Below are positions 18,724-28,926 of a DNA stretch of 64,000 bases, one piece after another. The DNA comes from Serratia marcescens (GTDB taxonomy: Bacteria; Pseudomonadota; Gammaproteobacteria; Enterobacterales; Enterobacteriaceae), in assembly GCA_015548865.1 (NCBI GenBank), contig JADMXW010000009.1, forward strand, positions 124,001 to 188,000, written 5' to 3'. Position 1 is the stretch's first letter. Every line of letters starts with the position of its first letter. The translations under genes were made by a program, and so were the position numbers. The notes beneath the pieces are model-generated. The model saw only the letters and a list, made by a program, of their open reading frames with translations. It did no database searches and was not told the DNA's origin.

Positions 18724-19494
18724 ATGAAAACTACACCGAATCACCATCAGCACGTCGTTGAGCAATTTGGCGCACAGGCGCAGCACTATTTAAACAGCAC
18801 GGTACACGCGCAAGGGAAAGATCTCACCTGGCTGGCTGAGCGCCTTGCCGCGTTTCCAGATGCACACATTATCGATGTGGGGTGTGGTGCAGGCCATGCG
18901 AGCTTCGTTGCAGCTCAACAGGCCGCCCGCGTGACAGCTTACGATCTTTCGACGGAGATGCTGAACGTCGTGGCACAGACGGCACAGCAAAGGGGCCTGA
19001 ATAATATCCACACTCAACATGGCCCTGCGGAGTCTCTGCCATTTGCGACCGCCAGCGCCGATGTGGTCATTAGCCGCTATTCAGCGCATCACTGGCACGA
19101 CGTAGGGCGGGCATTACGTGAAATACAGCGGGTATTGAAGCCGGGAGGCACTGTGATTCTGATGGATGTGGTTTCGCCAGGCCATCCGGTGCTCGACATC
19201 TACCTGCAAACGGTGGAAATGCTGCGCGATACCTCACATGTGCGTAACTATGCACCGGGCGAGTGGATGACGCTGCTGACTGAGTCAGGTTTTGCCATAC
19301 GTCAGCTTAACGCGGGTAAGCTGCCGCTGGAGTTTAACAGTTGGATTGCCCGCATGCGCACACCGTCGCATTTCACCACCGCGATTCTGGCGCTGCAAAA
19401 AACCTTGTCCGCAGATGTCATCGACTATTTTGCGATTCAAGACGATGGATCTTTCACCACGGATATCATGACCATTGAAGCGCAACGTGCATAA
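18724..19494 (+). CDS. yafE: YafE-like SAM-dependent methyltransferase
   Basis: 256 residues from the ATG at 18724, which has a GAGAG site at good spacing; an ATG at 18712 is possible. It resembles E. coli YafE closely over much of its length: GCGAGHASFVAAQQ (motif I, residues ~50-63), VTAYDLSTEML (motif II), SRYSAHHWHDVG and RVLKPGGTVILMDVVSPGHPV. It is a class I methyltransferase of the UbiE/arsenite-methyltransferase-like group with no established substrate. It is divergent from an MmyB-type regulator, an arrangement I do not recall from E. coli, and that suggests its expression is ligand-controlled. Confidence 0.88.
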   Translation: MKTTPNHHQHVVEQFGAQAQHYLNSTVHAQGKDLTWLAERLAAFPDAHIIDVGCGAGHASFVAAQQAARVTAYDLSTEMLNVVAQTAQQRGLNNIHTQHGPAESLPFATASADVVISRYSAHHWHDVGRALREIQRVLKPGGTVILMDVVSPGHPVLDIYLQTVEMLRDTSHVRNYAPGEWMTLLTESGFAIRQLNAGKLPLEFNSWIARMRTPSHFTTAILALQKTLSADVIDYFAIQDDGSFTTDIMTIEAQRA

Positions 19495-19718
19495 ATAGCG
19501 CTGACACATCAGGTGACAATGTTTTTTCCTGTAAATGGCGTTGAAAAAACGCAGAGAAAAAGCATTGCCACCGTTTTCTTAACGCAAAAATGCCTTTTTG
19601 CTGCTTTTCTTGCTTGATAAAAATAAACGCAATGATAATGTGACTGCGCCTGTCTCATAAATGATGAGCAGGGCAGCGGCTATCGTTTGTCACACAGCTT
19701 TTATCATCAGGATTAATA

Positions 19719-20441
19719 ATGCAAAAAATCGCGCTGTCTATTGCGATGTTGTTTTTTTTGCCATCCGTCGTTGTTACCAGTGTCGCCAGTGAACCGGCTC
19801 CCATAGCAAAAGAATTAAAACAACAATTATTAGGTTCACCGATCTATATTCAGATCTTCAAAGAAGAGCGGATACTGGAACTGTACGCCAAGGTAGGAAA
19901 TGAATATCGCCTGTTGGATCACTATCCCATCTGTAAATATTCCGGCGGATTAGGGCCCAAGCGTGTCGAGGGCGATCTGAAAAGCCCTGAAGGTTTCTAT
20001 CAGGTTGATCTGCGTCAGTTAAAACCTGACAGTCACTACTACAAAGCGATCAACATTGGTTTTCCGAATGAATACGATCGTGCGCAGGGCTATTCTGGTC
20101 GTTATTTGATGATTCACGGTGAATGTGTCTCTGTTGGCTGTTATGCCATGACCAACAACTATATCGACGAAATTTACCGTTATGCTGAAGCGGCATTACG
20201 TAATGGACAAATCAAAATTGATTTGGCGATATATCCTTTCCGTATGACTGAAACCAACATGCAGCGCCACCGTAATTCCATTTACAACAGTTTCTGGCGT
20301 CAACTTCAGCCGGGTTATGCGTATTTTAACCAGAATTATCAGCCACCGTTAATCACGGTAAATAACGGACAGTATGTGGTTAATCCGTCCGTTATCGGCA
20401 GTGAAAAACCATCACGCTACGCGTTCACCCAAACAAAATAG
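19719..20441 (+). CDS. dpaA: Murein LD-endopeptidase/Lpp-detaching enzyme (YafK/DpaA)
   Basis: 240 residues. A signal peptide covers about residues 1-23 ([19 protein letters not shown]...). The YkuD-type L,D-transpeptidase domain follows with the catalytic motif [13 protein letters not shown] (~130-142), which has His and the second Cys in the usual spacing. In E. coli DpaA (LdtF, YafK) cleaves the link between Braun lipoprotein and peptidoglycan. It lies between a methyltransferase and yafJ and overlaps yafJ tail to tail by 30 bp. An inverted repeat (GGTG-CAATG / CATTG-CACC) about 150-210 bases upstream may terminate the previous gene. Confidence 0.93.
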   Translation: MQKIALSIAMLFFLPSVVVTSVASEPAPIAKELKQQLLGSPIYIQIFKEERILELYAKVGNEYRLLDHYPICKYSGGLGPKRVEGDLKSPEGFYQVDLRQLKPDSHYYKAINIGFPNEYDRAQGYSGRYLMIHGECVSVGCYAMTNNYIDEIYRYAEAALRNGQIKIDLAIYPFRMTETNMQRHRNSIYNSFWRQLQPGYAYFNQNYQPPLITVNNGQYVVNPSVIGSEKPSRYAFTQTK

Positions 20442-21179
20442 CACGAACTCACCTGGCATAATTTGATGCCAGGTTTCATTCCCCGTCAGCGGCTGCGTCG
20501 CCAACACAGTTACCACATCATTTGGCGTCGTTTGCTGCTGAAAATCGATTTCCACATCCTGATCCAATAACGTCGCCTTGCCAAAAGGCGCGCGACGTGT
20601 GATCCAGTAGAGTTTAGTGGAGCAGTACCCCATCACAAAGCGCCCATCAGAGAGCAGCATGTTGAACACGCCTTTGCTTCTTAGCACATCGGCCTGGGAG
20701 GCGATATAGCGGAACACCGCAGGCCAATTGACTGGCGTGCGCGGATAACGTTGCGCCAACTGATTTAACAGCCAGCAAAATGCGTATTCGCTGTCAGTTT
20801 GTCCCACTGGACGGAAATGGCCGGTTTTCAGCCCGCGATATCCCTTCAACTGACCGTTATGGGCGAACGTCCAATTGCGCCCCCAAAGTTCGCGGGTAAA
20901 GGGGTGAGTATTTTCCAGCGTAACCGCACCACGATTCGCTTGACGAATGTGGGACACTACGGCGCAGGATTTAATCGGATAATCCTGCACCAGACGGGCG
21001 ATAGGAGAGTTGAAACTCGGTAACGGATCTTTAAACGTACGACAGCCATTGCCTTCATAAAAGGTAATGCCCCAACCATCCTTATGTGGTCCGGTGCCGC
21101 CGCCGCGCTGCATTAGCCCGGTAAAACTGAAACAAATATCCGTCGGAACGTTTGCGCTCATCCCAAGCAGTTCACACAT
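20412..21179 (-). CDS. yafJ: YafJ, class II glutamine amidotransferase
   Basis: 255 residues, as in E. coli. The N-terminal nucleophile is Cys2 in [14 protein letters not shown], followed by the Ntn-hydrolase features [27 protein letters not shown], and FAHNGQLKG. The family hydrolyses a glutamine amide; the physiological substrate of YafJ is not established. It is convergent with dpaA (30-bp overlap) and followed upstream by gmhA on the same strand with a 38-bp gap, so it may be read from the gmhA transcript. Confidence 0.93.
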   Translation of the reverse strand: MCELLGMSANVPTDICFSFTGLMQRGGGTGPHKDGWGITFYEGNGCRTFKDPLPSFNSPIARLVQDYPIKSCAVVSHIRQANRGAVTLENTHPFTRELWGRNWTFAHNGQLKGYRGLKTGHFRPVGQTDSEYAFCWLLNQLAQRYPRTPVNWPAVFRYIASQADVLRSKGVFNMLLSDGRFVMGYCSTKLYWITRRAPFGKATLLDQDVEIDFQQQTTPNDVVTVLATQPLTGNETWHQIMPGEFVLFCLGERVA

Positions 21180-21217
21180 GTCCCCTCCTACCCCTTACTG
21201 CTGGCAACTCGACGAGC

Positions 21218-21802
21218 TTACTGCCCGTTTGCCATCTCTTTTTCTATTAACTGGATCAGAATATGAATCGATTTGATGTGCACTTCCTGAATACGGTCCG
21301 CGTAGCCGAAGTGCGGTACGCGAATTTCTACATCCGCCGTACCCGCCATTTTGCCACCGTCTTTGCCCGTCAGGGTAATGACCTTCATCCCTTTGGCACG
21401 AGCAGCATCAATTGCCTTGATGATATTACCGGAATTCCCGGAAGTGGAAATCCCGAGCAACACATCACCTTCGCGCCCCAACGACTCTATATAGCGAGAA
21501 AAAACGAAATCGTAGCCAAAATCATTACTCACGCAGGAGAGATGGCTGGGATCGGAGATAGCGATCGCTGGGTATCCAGGGCGGTTCTCACGATAACGGC
21601 CGGTCAATTCTTCGGCAAAATGCATCGCATCGCAGTGCGAACCGCCATTGCCGCAGGAAATCACTTTGCCACCCGCTTTAAACGCATCAGCCAGCAACAC
21701 CGCAGCATTCTGGATAGACTGAATATTCGCATCGTCACTCAGAAAAGCGTCCAGCGTAGCCGCAGCCTCTTTCAGTTCACTACGGATTAAGTCCTGGTAC
21801 AT
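21218..21802 (-). CDS. gmhA: Sedoheptulose-7-phosphate isomerase
   Basis: 194 residues; E. coli GmhA (LpcA) has 192. It makes D-glycero-manno-heptose 7-phosphate, the first committed step towards the heptose of the lipopolysaccharide inner core. The SIS fold shows [28 protein letters not shown] (described here by its segments at residues ~50-77), [10 protein letters not shown], and the C-terminal metal site [13 protein letters not shown]. It is divergent from fadE. Confidence 0.97.
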   Translation of the reverse strand: MYQDLIRSELKEAAATLDAFLSDDANIQSIQNAAVLLADAFKAGGKVISCGNGGSHCDAMHFAEELTGRYRENRPGYPAIAISDPSHLSCVSNDFGYDFVFSRYIESLGREGDVLLGISTSGNSGNIIKAIDAARAKGMKVITLTGKDGGKMAGTADVEIRVPHFGYADRIQEVHIKSIHILIQLIEKEMANGQ

Positions 21803-22045
21803 AGAATCCTCTCGTTTTGTTCGGTAACAGGCGATAACTCTGCATCACACGGGAGGTGCGCGCAGAGGGAATGCAGGCAGTGTAGCGGATCGTGGAAACC
21901 GCGAGAAGTACGCTATGCCGCAATCAAGACAATTGCTGATGTTTATCACTACTGGGGTAAAAACGCACCAGTTTGTGAGTTAAGTTGTAATTGTGTTGTA
22001 AATGAATTGATAAAAAACACGCAATGCACTACACACTATACACAT

Positions 22046-22060
22046 ACAGGTCAGACCTCT
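22046..22060 (+). promoter_or_regulatory. FadR-like operator upstream of fadE
   Basis: ACAGGTCAGACCTCT, centred on the palindrome AGGTCAGACCT (22048-22058), fits the FadR pattern with core GGTCNGACC. It lies about 100 bases before the fadE start within the 360-bp gmhA-fadE divergent region, which holds no other gene. FadR represses fadE in E. coli until long-chain acyl-CoA is present. The rest of the region (21803-22045 and 22061-22162) shows an AT-rich stretch near 21960-22010 and no further site I can name. Confidence 0.75.
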
Positions 22061-22162
22061 TAGCAGATGTTTGCCGTAGTGATAACAGGATTGAGTGGGA
22101 TGCGCGCAGGCGCAACGTGAACGGATCGGATTAACGGCCGATGACAACTCTGGAGACGAACT

Positions 22163-24610
22163 ATGGTCGCAGTCAGTATTCTTTTTTTGCTGATAATGGT
22201 GGGAGCCCTGTTTTATCACCGGGTACATCTGCCGCTCAGCGCCGCGTTGCTCGTGGCCTACTTCGCATTGATGGGGGCTGGTGGATTGTGGTCTTTCTGG
22301 CTGTTGTTGCCGCTAGTGGTGGTACTGGCTCCACTGGTGATGACTGCACTTCGCCAGAAAACACTTTCGGCCCCAGCCCTGCGGATGTTTAAAAAGGTGA
22401 TGCCTGCCATGTCAAACACCGAGAAAGAGGCCATCAACGCCGGGACCACCTGGTGGGAAGGCGAACTGTTTCGCGGTGCGCCGGACTGGAAAATGCTGCA
22501 TAACTACCCGCAACCGACATTGACAGAAGAAGAGCAGGCGTTTCTCGATGGCCCGGTGGAAGAAGCATGCCGAATGGCAAATGATTTCCAGATAACCCAT
22601 GAACTGGCCGATCTGCCGCCGGAGTTGTGGGCGTTCCTCAAGCAGCACCGTTTCTTCGCGATGATCATCAAAAAACAGTATGGAGGGCTGGAATTCTCCG
22701 CCTATGCGCAATCTCAGGTATTGCAAAAACTGGCGGGCGTTTCGAGCATTCTGGCGATTACCGTCGGCGTACCTAACTCGCTCGGCCCCGGCGAACTGCT
22801 GCAACATTACGGTACCGAAGATCAGAAAGACCACTACCTGCCACGATTGGCGCGTGGTCAGGAAATTCCTTGCTTCGCCCTGACCAGCCCAGAAGCGGGC
22901 TCCGATGCGGGCTCGATTCCTGACGTCGGCATTGTCTGCCACGGCGAATGGCAAGGTGAGCAAGTGTTGGGTATGCGTTTAACCTGGAACAAACGCTATA
23001 TCACGCTGGCACCGATTGCGACCGTGCTTGGGCTAGCGTTCAAACTGCACGATCCTGATCATCTGCTGGGTGATGAAGACGATATCGGTATTACCTGTGC
23101 GCTGATCCCAACCAACACACCCGGCGTACAGATTGGTCGCCGCCACTTCCCGCTTAACGTTCCGTTCCAAAATGGTCCGACGCAAGGGGAAAACATTTTC
23201 GTGCCACTCGATTACATTATCGGTGGACCGAAAATGGCCGGTCAGGGCTGGCGTATGCTGATGGAATGCCTATCCGTCGGGCGCGGTATCACACTGCCAT
23301 CCAACTCAACGGGGGGCATGAAATCCATTGCACTGGCTACCGGAGCTTATGCGCACCTGCGCCGCCAGTTCAAAATCTCCATTGGCAAAATGGAAGGGAT
23401 CGAGGAGCCGCTCGCACGTATCGCAGGTAACACTTACGTCATGGATGCCGCCGCGACGCTGGTGACCGTGGGCATCATGCAAGGTGCCAAACCGGCTGTG
23501 CTCTCCGCTATCGTGAAATATCACTGTACCCATCGCGGCCAACGCGCCACGCTGGATGCAATGGACATCACCGGCGGTAAAGGTATCTGCCTTGGTCCTT
23601 CCAACTTCGTAGCCCGCAGCTATCAGGGCTCCCCCATCGCAATTACGGTTGAAGGGGCCAACATCCTGACGCGCAGCATGATTATCTTCGGCCAGGGTGC
23701 AATTCGCTGCCATCCCTACGTGCTCAAAGAGATGGCTGCTGCGCAAGACAACAACCTGACCAACTTCGATCGTGCGCTGTTTGGTCATATCGGGCATGTC
23801 GGCAGCAATCTGGTACGCAGTCTCTGGCTGGGGCTCAGCAATGGGCATTTGAGTCATGCGCCGACCAAAGATGCCACGCGGCACTACTATCAACGCATGA
23901 ATCGCCTCAGCGCCAACCTGGCGCTGCTGGCTGATGTATCGATGGCAGTGCTGGGTGGCGATTTGAAACGTCGGGAGCGCATCTCCGCACGGCTAGGCGA
24001 TGTGTTGAGCCAACTTTATCTCGCCTCGGCGACACTGAAGCGTTTTGATGATGAAGGCCGTCAGCAAGCCGACCTGCCGCTGGTTCATTGGGGTGTGCAA
24101 GATAGCCTGCATCAAGCCGAAGTGGCCTTAGCCGATCTGTTGCGCAACTTTCCGAACCGCGCGGTTGCGGCAATCATGCGCATAGCGCTATTCCCGCTGG
24201 GTAAGGTCAGTCCGGCACCGAGCGATCGTCTGGATCACCAAGTCGCCAAACTGCTACAAACACCAAGCGCTACACGCAGCCGGTTAGGACGAGGTCAATA
24301 TCTGACGGCCAGCGAACACAACCCAGTGGGTTTGCTGGAACAGTCGTTGCAGGATGTGATGGCCGCCGAACCAATCCACCAGCGGCTGTCAAAAGCGTTG
24401 GGTAAATCCCTGCCATTCATGCGGCTCGATCAGTTGGCTGAGCACGCATTAGCAGAAGGCGATATCACCGCAGAAGAAGCGCAAATCTTGATCCGAGCCG
24501 AAGCGAGCCGATTGCGCGCCATCAATGTGGATGATTTCGCGCCTGAAGCGCTTGCTGCTCAAGCCCCACAGGCCAAACCAGCAACAAAAAAATCCGTTGC
24601 TGTAGCGTGA
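22163..24610 (+). CDS. fadE: Acyl-CoA dehydrogenase
   Basis: 815 residues; E. coli FadE has 814. It is the FAD-dependent enzyme of the first beta-oxidation step, membrane associated. The start has a GGAG site. The first ~60 residues carry two hydrophobic helices ([15 protein letters not shown] and [17 protein letters not shown]). The dehydrogenase domain follows, with [43 protein letters not shown], the [11 protein letters not shown] region and [10 protein letters not shown]. The C-terminal DUF1974 domain runs from about 500. It is followed by its own terminator and preceded by a FadR-like site. Confidence 0.97.
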   Translation: MVAVSILFLLIMVGALFYHRVHLPLSAALLVAYFALMGAGGLWSFWLLLPLVVVLAPLVMTALRQKTLSAPALRMFKKVMPAMSNTEKEAINAGTTWWEGELFRGAPDWKMLHNYPQPTLTEEEQAFLDGPVEEACRMANDFQITHELADLPPELWAFLKQHRFFAMIIKKQYGGLEFSAYAQSQVLQKLAGVSSILAITVGVPNSLGPGELLQHYGTEDQKDHYLPRLARGQEIPCFALTSPEAGSDAGSIPDVGIVCHGEWQGEQVLGMRLTWNKRYITLAPIATVLGLAFKLHDPDHLLGDEDDIGITCALIPTNTPGVQIGRRHFPLNVPFQNGPTQGENIFVPLDYIIGGPKMAGQGWRMLMECLSVGRGITLPSNSTGGMKSIALATGAYAHLRRQFKISIGKMEGIEEPLARIAGNTYVMDAAATLVTVGIMQGAKPAVLSAIVKYHCTHRGQRATLDAMDITGGKGICLGPSNFVARSYQGSPIAITVEGANILTRSMIIFGQGAIRCHPYVLKEMAAAQDNNLTNFDRALFGHIGHVGSNLVRSLWLGLSNGHLSHAPTKDATRHYYQRMNRLSANLALLADVSMAVLGGDLKRRERISARLGDVLSQLYLASATLKRFDDEGRQQADLPLVHWGVQDSLHQAEVALADLLRNFPNRAVAAIMRIALFPLGKVSPAPSDRLDHQVAKLLQTPSATRSRLGRGQYLTASEHNPVGLLEQSLQDVMAAEPIHQRLSKALGKSLPFMRLDQLAEHALAEGDITAEEAQILIRAEASRLRAINVDDFAPEALAAQAPQAKPATKKSVAVA

Positions 24611-24616
24611 TAACCC

Positions 24617-24646
24617 GCCGGGCCGCCTCTACGGCCCGGCACTTTT
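24617..24646 (+). terminator. Rho-independent terminator after fadE
   Basis: GCCGGGCCG (24617-24625) pairs with CGGCCCGGC (24632-24640), followed by ACTTTT, seven bases after the fadE stop. Confidence 0.8.
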
Positions 24647-24798
24647 CGTGTTATGCCCCTCACTACAGCCTCAGGTACAAATTACATTACGGTACATATC
24701 ATTACCCTGCTCAGTATCTACGCGGAGTTTGAAGCGCCTCCGAGAAACCCAACGCCATTGCCCTGATAATTCCTCTTTTGTCTGAGAGGAAAGGATCG

Positions 24799-26649
24799 AT
24801 GAGCGCCCGTTTCAGAAGGTTACGTGCTGGTCTCGGCTGGATATACCCCCGCCGTCTACGCAACCAGCTCATTATGATTGCGGTGTTCATGGTCACGATC
24901 CCTACCCTCACCATCGGTTATGTTGTCGAGACCGAGGGCCGAGCAGCATTGCTGCAAGAGAAAGAGAAAAAACTCTCTGCCATTACCCATCTTCTGGATG
25001 AAGCCCTGGGGGACAGGTTCACACATTTTGCCAACCTCCCACATGCCGAGCGTATTCAGGCGCTCAATCAGGAGTTGGCCCCGATCACAGAGAGGATCAC
25101 GCGTGCCTTTAACGGCGTCGGCGCAGGCTACTACCACCGCGCACTGGACGCTATCATCACCTATGCACCGTCGGCACAGTTCCAGTCCAACGTTGGTGTC
25201 ACGATCAACGCCGACCATCCCGGCAGAGAGGTCATGTCCAGCAATCAGCCCAAGGTCTATTCCGGCAAGCAGGTGCGTGGCAATATCATGAATTCCATGC
25301 AGCCTATCACTCGCGATGGCAACGTTATTGGTTATATCTGGGCTAACGAGTTATCAGAAGATATCAGCCAGCAGGCACGGCGCATGGATATCAATATTGT
25401 CTCTGTACTGGTGCTAGGTTTACTGGTGAGCCTGTGCCTGATTATTCTGCTTTCTCGCCGTTTCAGTACCAGCATTGACGTGATAACCCAAGGATTAGAG
25501 GGGCTGGCGCAGAATCTGAATGCCCGGCTACCTCCCTTATCGGGAGACTTGGGGAAAATCTCACACAGTGTCAACGCGTTGGCACAAACGTTACGCGAAA
25601 CCAAAACCCTTAACGATTTGATCATCGAAAATGCCGCCGACGGTGTGATCGCCGTGGATAAACACGGCAATGTTACCACTATCAATCCTGCCGCTCAGGA
25701 AATAACCGGCTATCGACAAGATGAATTGCTGGGCCAACCGTATGCCAAAATATTCTCCAACACGCATTTCGACAGCCCGGTACTGGATACGCTGCAAAAA
25801 GGCACCGAGCATGTCGCGCTGGAAGTGAGTTTTCCCGCACGGGATCGCACGATAGAACTGAGTGTGACCACCAGTCAGATCCATAATGCTCATAATGAAC
25901 TGGTCGGTGCGTTGGTGATCTTCTCCGATCTCACAGCACGTAAAGAGGTGCAACGGCGGCTGGCACAAACGGAGCGGCTTGCCACGCTGGGTGAACTGAT
26001 GGCTGGCGTGGCGCACGAGGTGCGTAATCCACTGACCGCCATCAAAGGCTACGTACAGATCCTCAAACAGCAGGATACTGATCCTATCCATCAGGAATAT
26101 ATCGCCATCATCCTGAAAGAGACCCATTCCATCAACCGAGTGATTCAGCAACTGCTCGATTTCGCGCGACCGCGCCAGGGTTATTGGCAGCTTGTCAGCC
26201 TAAACCAGCTTATCGAAGAGTGCCTGGTATTGATCCAAACCACCGGGCTGCAGGCTCGCATTGACGTGAGCAAAGATCTGGCACCGGACCTCGAAGAGAT
26301 CGAAGCCGATGGCGAGCTGCTGCGGCAAGTGATCCTGAATATTTTGATCAACGCGGTACAGGCCATCAGCGCACGAGGGCAAATCCATATTCGAACCTGG
26401 CAAGTGGATGATGCACGCCAGGCGGTCACCATCCGCGACACAGGCTGCGGTATTCCCGAGCACTACAAAAACAAGATTTTCGATCCCTTTTTCACAACCA
26501 AAGCCTCGGGAACTGGCCTCGGGTTAGCGCTTAGCCAACGCATTATCAATGCGCATCAGGGGGACATCCAGCTTAGCAGCGCTCCTGAACACGGTACCGC
26601 CTTTACCCTTTTGCTACCGATTCACCATCTGGGAAATACGCCGCAATGA
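24799..26649 (+). CDS. atoS: Sensor histidine kinase AtoS
   Basis: 616 residues from the ATG at 24799 with a GAGGAAAGG site; E. coli AtoS has 608. It senses acetoacetate and phosphorylates AtoC. Two membrane helices (about residues 22-42 and 198-222) flank a periplasmic sensor domain. A HAMP-like segment and a PAS domain (~270-385, NAADGVIAVDKHGNVTTIN) follow. The H-box is VAHEVRNPLTAIKGY (His near 408), the N-box ILNILINAVQAI, and the G boxes DTGCGIP and GTGLGLA. It overlaps atoC by four bases. I infer the same ligand as in E. coli from the atoDAEB neighbourhood. Confidence 0.95.
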   Translation: MSARFRRLRAGLGWIYPRRLRNQLIMIAVFMVTIPTLTIGYVVETEGRAALLQEKEKKLSAITHLLDEALGDRFTHFANLPHAERIQALNQELAPITERITRAFNGVGAGYYHRALDAIITYAPSAQFQSNVGVTINADHPGREVMSSNQPKVYSGKQVRGNIMNSMQPITRDGNVIGYIWANELSEDISQQARRMDINIVSVLVLGLLVSLCLIILLSRRFSTSIDVITQGLEGLAQNLNARLPPLSGDLGKISHSVNALAQTLRETKTLNDLIIENAADGVIAVDKHGNVTTINPAAQEITGYRQDELLGQPYAKIFSNTHFDSPVLDTLQKGTEHVALEVSFPARDRTIELSVTTSQIHNAHNELVGALVIFSDLTARKEVQRRLAQTERLATLGELMAGVAHEVRNPLTAIKGYVQILKQQDTDPIHQEYIAIILKETHSINRVIQQLLDFARPRQGYWQLVSLNQLIEECLVLIQTTGLQARIDVSKDLAPDLEEIEADGELLRQVILNILINAVQAISARGQIHIRTWQVDDARQAVTIRDTGCGIPEHYKNKIFDPFFTTKASGTGLGLALSQRIINAHQGDIQLSSAPEHGTAFTLLLPIHHLGNTPQ

Positions 26650-28052
26650 AACAGACTTACAGTATCCTGATCGCCGATGATGAAGAGAATGTACGCCGTA
26701 TGCTCACTACGGCCTTTTCGCTTGCCGGCCAGCAAACATTTTGTGCCAGCGATGGACGCGAAGCGGTGCGTACTTTTATCGATCATACGCCGGACGTGGT
26801 ATTGATGGATATCCGTATGCCCCGGCTCAACGGCATAGAAGCGCTGCAACAGATGCGCCAGCATCACCCTAAAACCCCCATCATCCTGATGACGGCTTAC
26901 GCTGCCGTGGAAACCGCCGTGGAGGCGTTACGCCACGGCGCTTTCGATTACGTGATAAAACCCTTCGATCTTGATGAACTGACGCTCATCATTCAGCGTG
27001 CACTGCAACTTCAAGCAATGAAGCAGGAGATTCGCCATTTGCATCAGGCGCTGAGCGACAGTTGGCAATGGGGCCACATACTGACAAACAGCCCGCGGAT
27101 GATGGAGATCTGCCGCGACACGGCCAAGATCGCGCTCAGTCAGGCAAGTGTGTTGATCAGCGGTGAAAGCGGCACGGGCAAAGAGTTGATCGCCCGAGCC
27201 ATTCACTACAACAGCCGACGAGCCAACGGGCCTTTTATCAAAATCAACTGCGCGGCGTTGCCAGAATCGTTGCTGGAAAGTGAACTGTTCGGCCATGAGA
27301 AAGGTGCCTTTACTGGCGCTCAGGTGCAGCGGCAAGGACTCTTTGAGCGAGCCCATCAGGGGACGCTACTGCTGGATGAAGTGGGGGAAATGCCGCTCAA
27401 TTTACAGGTAAAATTACTTCGTGTGTTACAAGAACGCGAGTTTGAACGGGTCGGTGGGCACAACACGGTAAAAGTGGATATCCGTATCATTGCCGCCACT
27501 AACCGAAACCTCGCCGCGATGGTCGATACCGGCGATTTTCGTCAGGATCTGTTTTATCGGCTGAATGTGATCCATCTGGAAATTCCCCCTTTACGCGAAC
27601 GTCAGCAAGATATTCCACTGCTGGCCAACCATTTCCTACAAAAATTCTGTGCAGAAAATCAGCGTGAAATCATTGATATCGATCCGGCAGCGCTTGCAGT
27701 CCTGCAAGCCTGGCACTGGCCTGGCAATATTCGAGAGTTATCGAATGTGATTGAGCGTGCGGTGATCATGAGCACGGGGGTGGTGGTTTTCGCCGACGAT
27801 CTGCCAGCACAACTGCACAATGAAACCACCAGCGCCGATGGAGAAAAGCCGTCGCAGTCATTCACTCAGGGTGAATCCAGTCTGAAAGAAGAGATCAAGC
27901 GCTACGAAAAGCAGGTGATTATTTCCACGCTGGAAAAACATCAGGGCAACCGCACCCACAGCGCATTGCAATTGGGTATCAGCCGTCGGGCGCTGATGTA
28001 TAAATTACAAGAATACGGCATCGACACCCTTCCTCCGAAAACGGACGCCTAA
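26646..28052 (+). CDS. atoC: Sigma-54 response regulator AtoC
   Basis: 468 residues. The receiver domain (1-125) has its phosphoacceptor Asp in VVLMDIRMP near 55. The AAA+ domain (~145-370) has Walker A GESGTGKE, the sigma-54 contact loop ELFGHEKGAFTGA and Walker B GTLLLDEVGEM. The C-terminal Fis-type helix-turn-helix is GNRTHSALQLGISRRALMYKL. It activates atoDAEB, whose sigma-54 promoter begins 150 bp downstream of this gene. E. coli AtoC is also described as antizyme. It is co-translated with atoS. Confidence 0.96.
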   Translation: MKQTYSILIADDEENVRRMLTTAFSLAGQQTFCASDGREAVRTFIDHTPDVVLMDIRMPRLNGIEALQQMRQHHPKTPIILMTAYAAVETAVEALRHGAFDYVIKPFDLDELTLIIQRALQLQAMKQEIRHLHQALSDSWQWGHILTNSPRMMEICRDTAKIALSQASVLISGESGTGKELIARAIHYNSRRANGPFIKINCAALPESLLESELFGHEKGAFTGAQVQRQGLFERAHQGTLLLDEVGEMPLNLQVKLLRVLQEREFERVGGHNTVKVDIRIIAATNRNLAAMVDTGDFRQDLFYRLNVIHLEIPPLRERQQDIPLLANHFLQKFCAENQREIIDIDPAALAVLQAWHWPGNIRELSNVIERAVIMSTGVVVFADDLPAQLHNETTSADGEKPSQSFTQGESSLKEEIKRYEKQVIISTLEKHQGNRTHSALQLGISRRALMYKLQEYGIDTLPPKTDA

Positions 28053-28069
28053 CCCCCCCTCTTTAGTCT

Positions 28070-28104
28070 GAGAAGGAATTTGCGCACTGTGCAAATTCCT
28101 TCTC
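28070..28104. promoter_or_regulatory. Long palindrome, probable AtoC enhancer site
   Basis: A perfect 14-bp inverted repeat, GAGAAGGAATTTGC (28070-28083) and GCAAATTCCTTCTC (28091-28104), with a 7-base centre. It lies about 100-135 bases upstream of the -24 element of the atoD promoter, where E. coli has AtoC sites with a similar AATTTGC half. There is no T-run after either arm, so a terminator for atoC is less likely, though both roles are possible. Confidence 0.7.
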
Positions 28105-28204
28105 ACTTCCCGCCGCCGAGCAGATGCTGTTCGTTGTTAAAAACATAAAATCAACTCGTTGAAAAATATCATAAATAAAAATTTTATTGCCTAAAAAACA
28201 CAGC

Positions 28205-28220
28205 TGGCACCCGCCTTGCT
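28205..28220 (+). promoter_or_regulatory. Sigma-54 promoter of atoDAEB
   Basis: TGGCAC, five bases, TTGCT: the -24 GG is at 28206-28207 and the -12 GC at 28218-28219, the exact sigma-54 spacing. Transcription should start near 28231, about 34 bases before atoD. Confidence 0.9.
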
Positions 28221-28264
28221 ATTCCCTGCCCGTACCCACTTCGGCGTATACAAAGGGAAAAATA

Positions 28265-28924
28265 ATGAAAGATAAACATCTTACCTTACCGCAGGCTAGC
28301 CGCTTGTTCCGTGATGGCATGACCATCATGGTGGGCGGTTTTATGGGAATTGGCACGCCACCCCGTCTCGTTAATGCGTTACTCGATTCCGGCGTACGCG
28401 ACTTGACGCTAATCGCAAACGACACCGCGTTCGTCGATACCGGCATTGGTCCGCTGATCGTCAATGGCCGGGTGAAGAAAGTGATCGCCTCTCACATTGG
28501 CACCAACCCAGAAACCGGTCGCCGCATGATTAACGGCGAAATGGAAGTGCAACTGGTCCCGCAGGGAACCCTCATCGAACAGATCCGCTGCGGCGGTGCC
28601 GGACTGGGTGGCGTGCTCACCCCAACAGGCGTCGGCACTGTGGTTGAAGAAGGCAAACAGCGGATCACGCTGGATAACGTCACCTATCTACTGGAGCGCC
28701 CCTTACGCGCAGATTTGGCATTGATTCGCGCGCATCAGGCCGATTCTCAGGGCAATCTGACCTACCAACTCAGCGCCAGAAACTTTAACCCTCTGCTGGC
28801 GCTCGCTGCTGATATCACTCTGGTCGAGCCGGATGAGCTGGTCACCATCGGCGATATCGAGCCGGATCGAGTGGTCACGCCCGGTGCCCTTGTTGATTAC
28901 ATCATTACCCCAGAGGAGCGTTAA
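28265..28924 (+). CDS. atoD: Acetoacetate CoA-transferase, alpha subunit
   Basis: 219 residues from the ATG at 28265, preceded by an AAAGGG site; the longer reading to 28187 runs through the promoter and is excluded. With AtoA it transfers CoA from acetyl-CoA to acetoacetate and short-chain acids. The sequence [29 protein letters not shown] and [19 protein letters not shown] matches E. coli AtoD. First gene of atoDAEB, two bases before atoA. Confidence 0.97.
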   Translation: MKDKHLTLPQASRLFRDGMTIMVGGFMGIGTPPRLVNALLDSGVRDLTLIANDTAFVDTGIGPLIVNGRVKKVIASHIGTNPETGRRMINGEMEVQLVPQGTLIEQIRCGGAGLGGVLTPTGVGTVVEEGKQRITLDNVTYLLERPLRADLALIRAHQADSQGNLTYQLSARNFNPLLALAADITLVEPDELVTIGDIEPDRVVTPGALVDYIITPEER

Positions 28925-28926
28925 TC

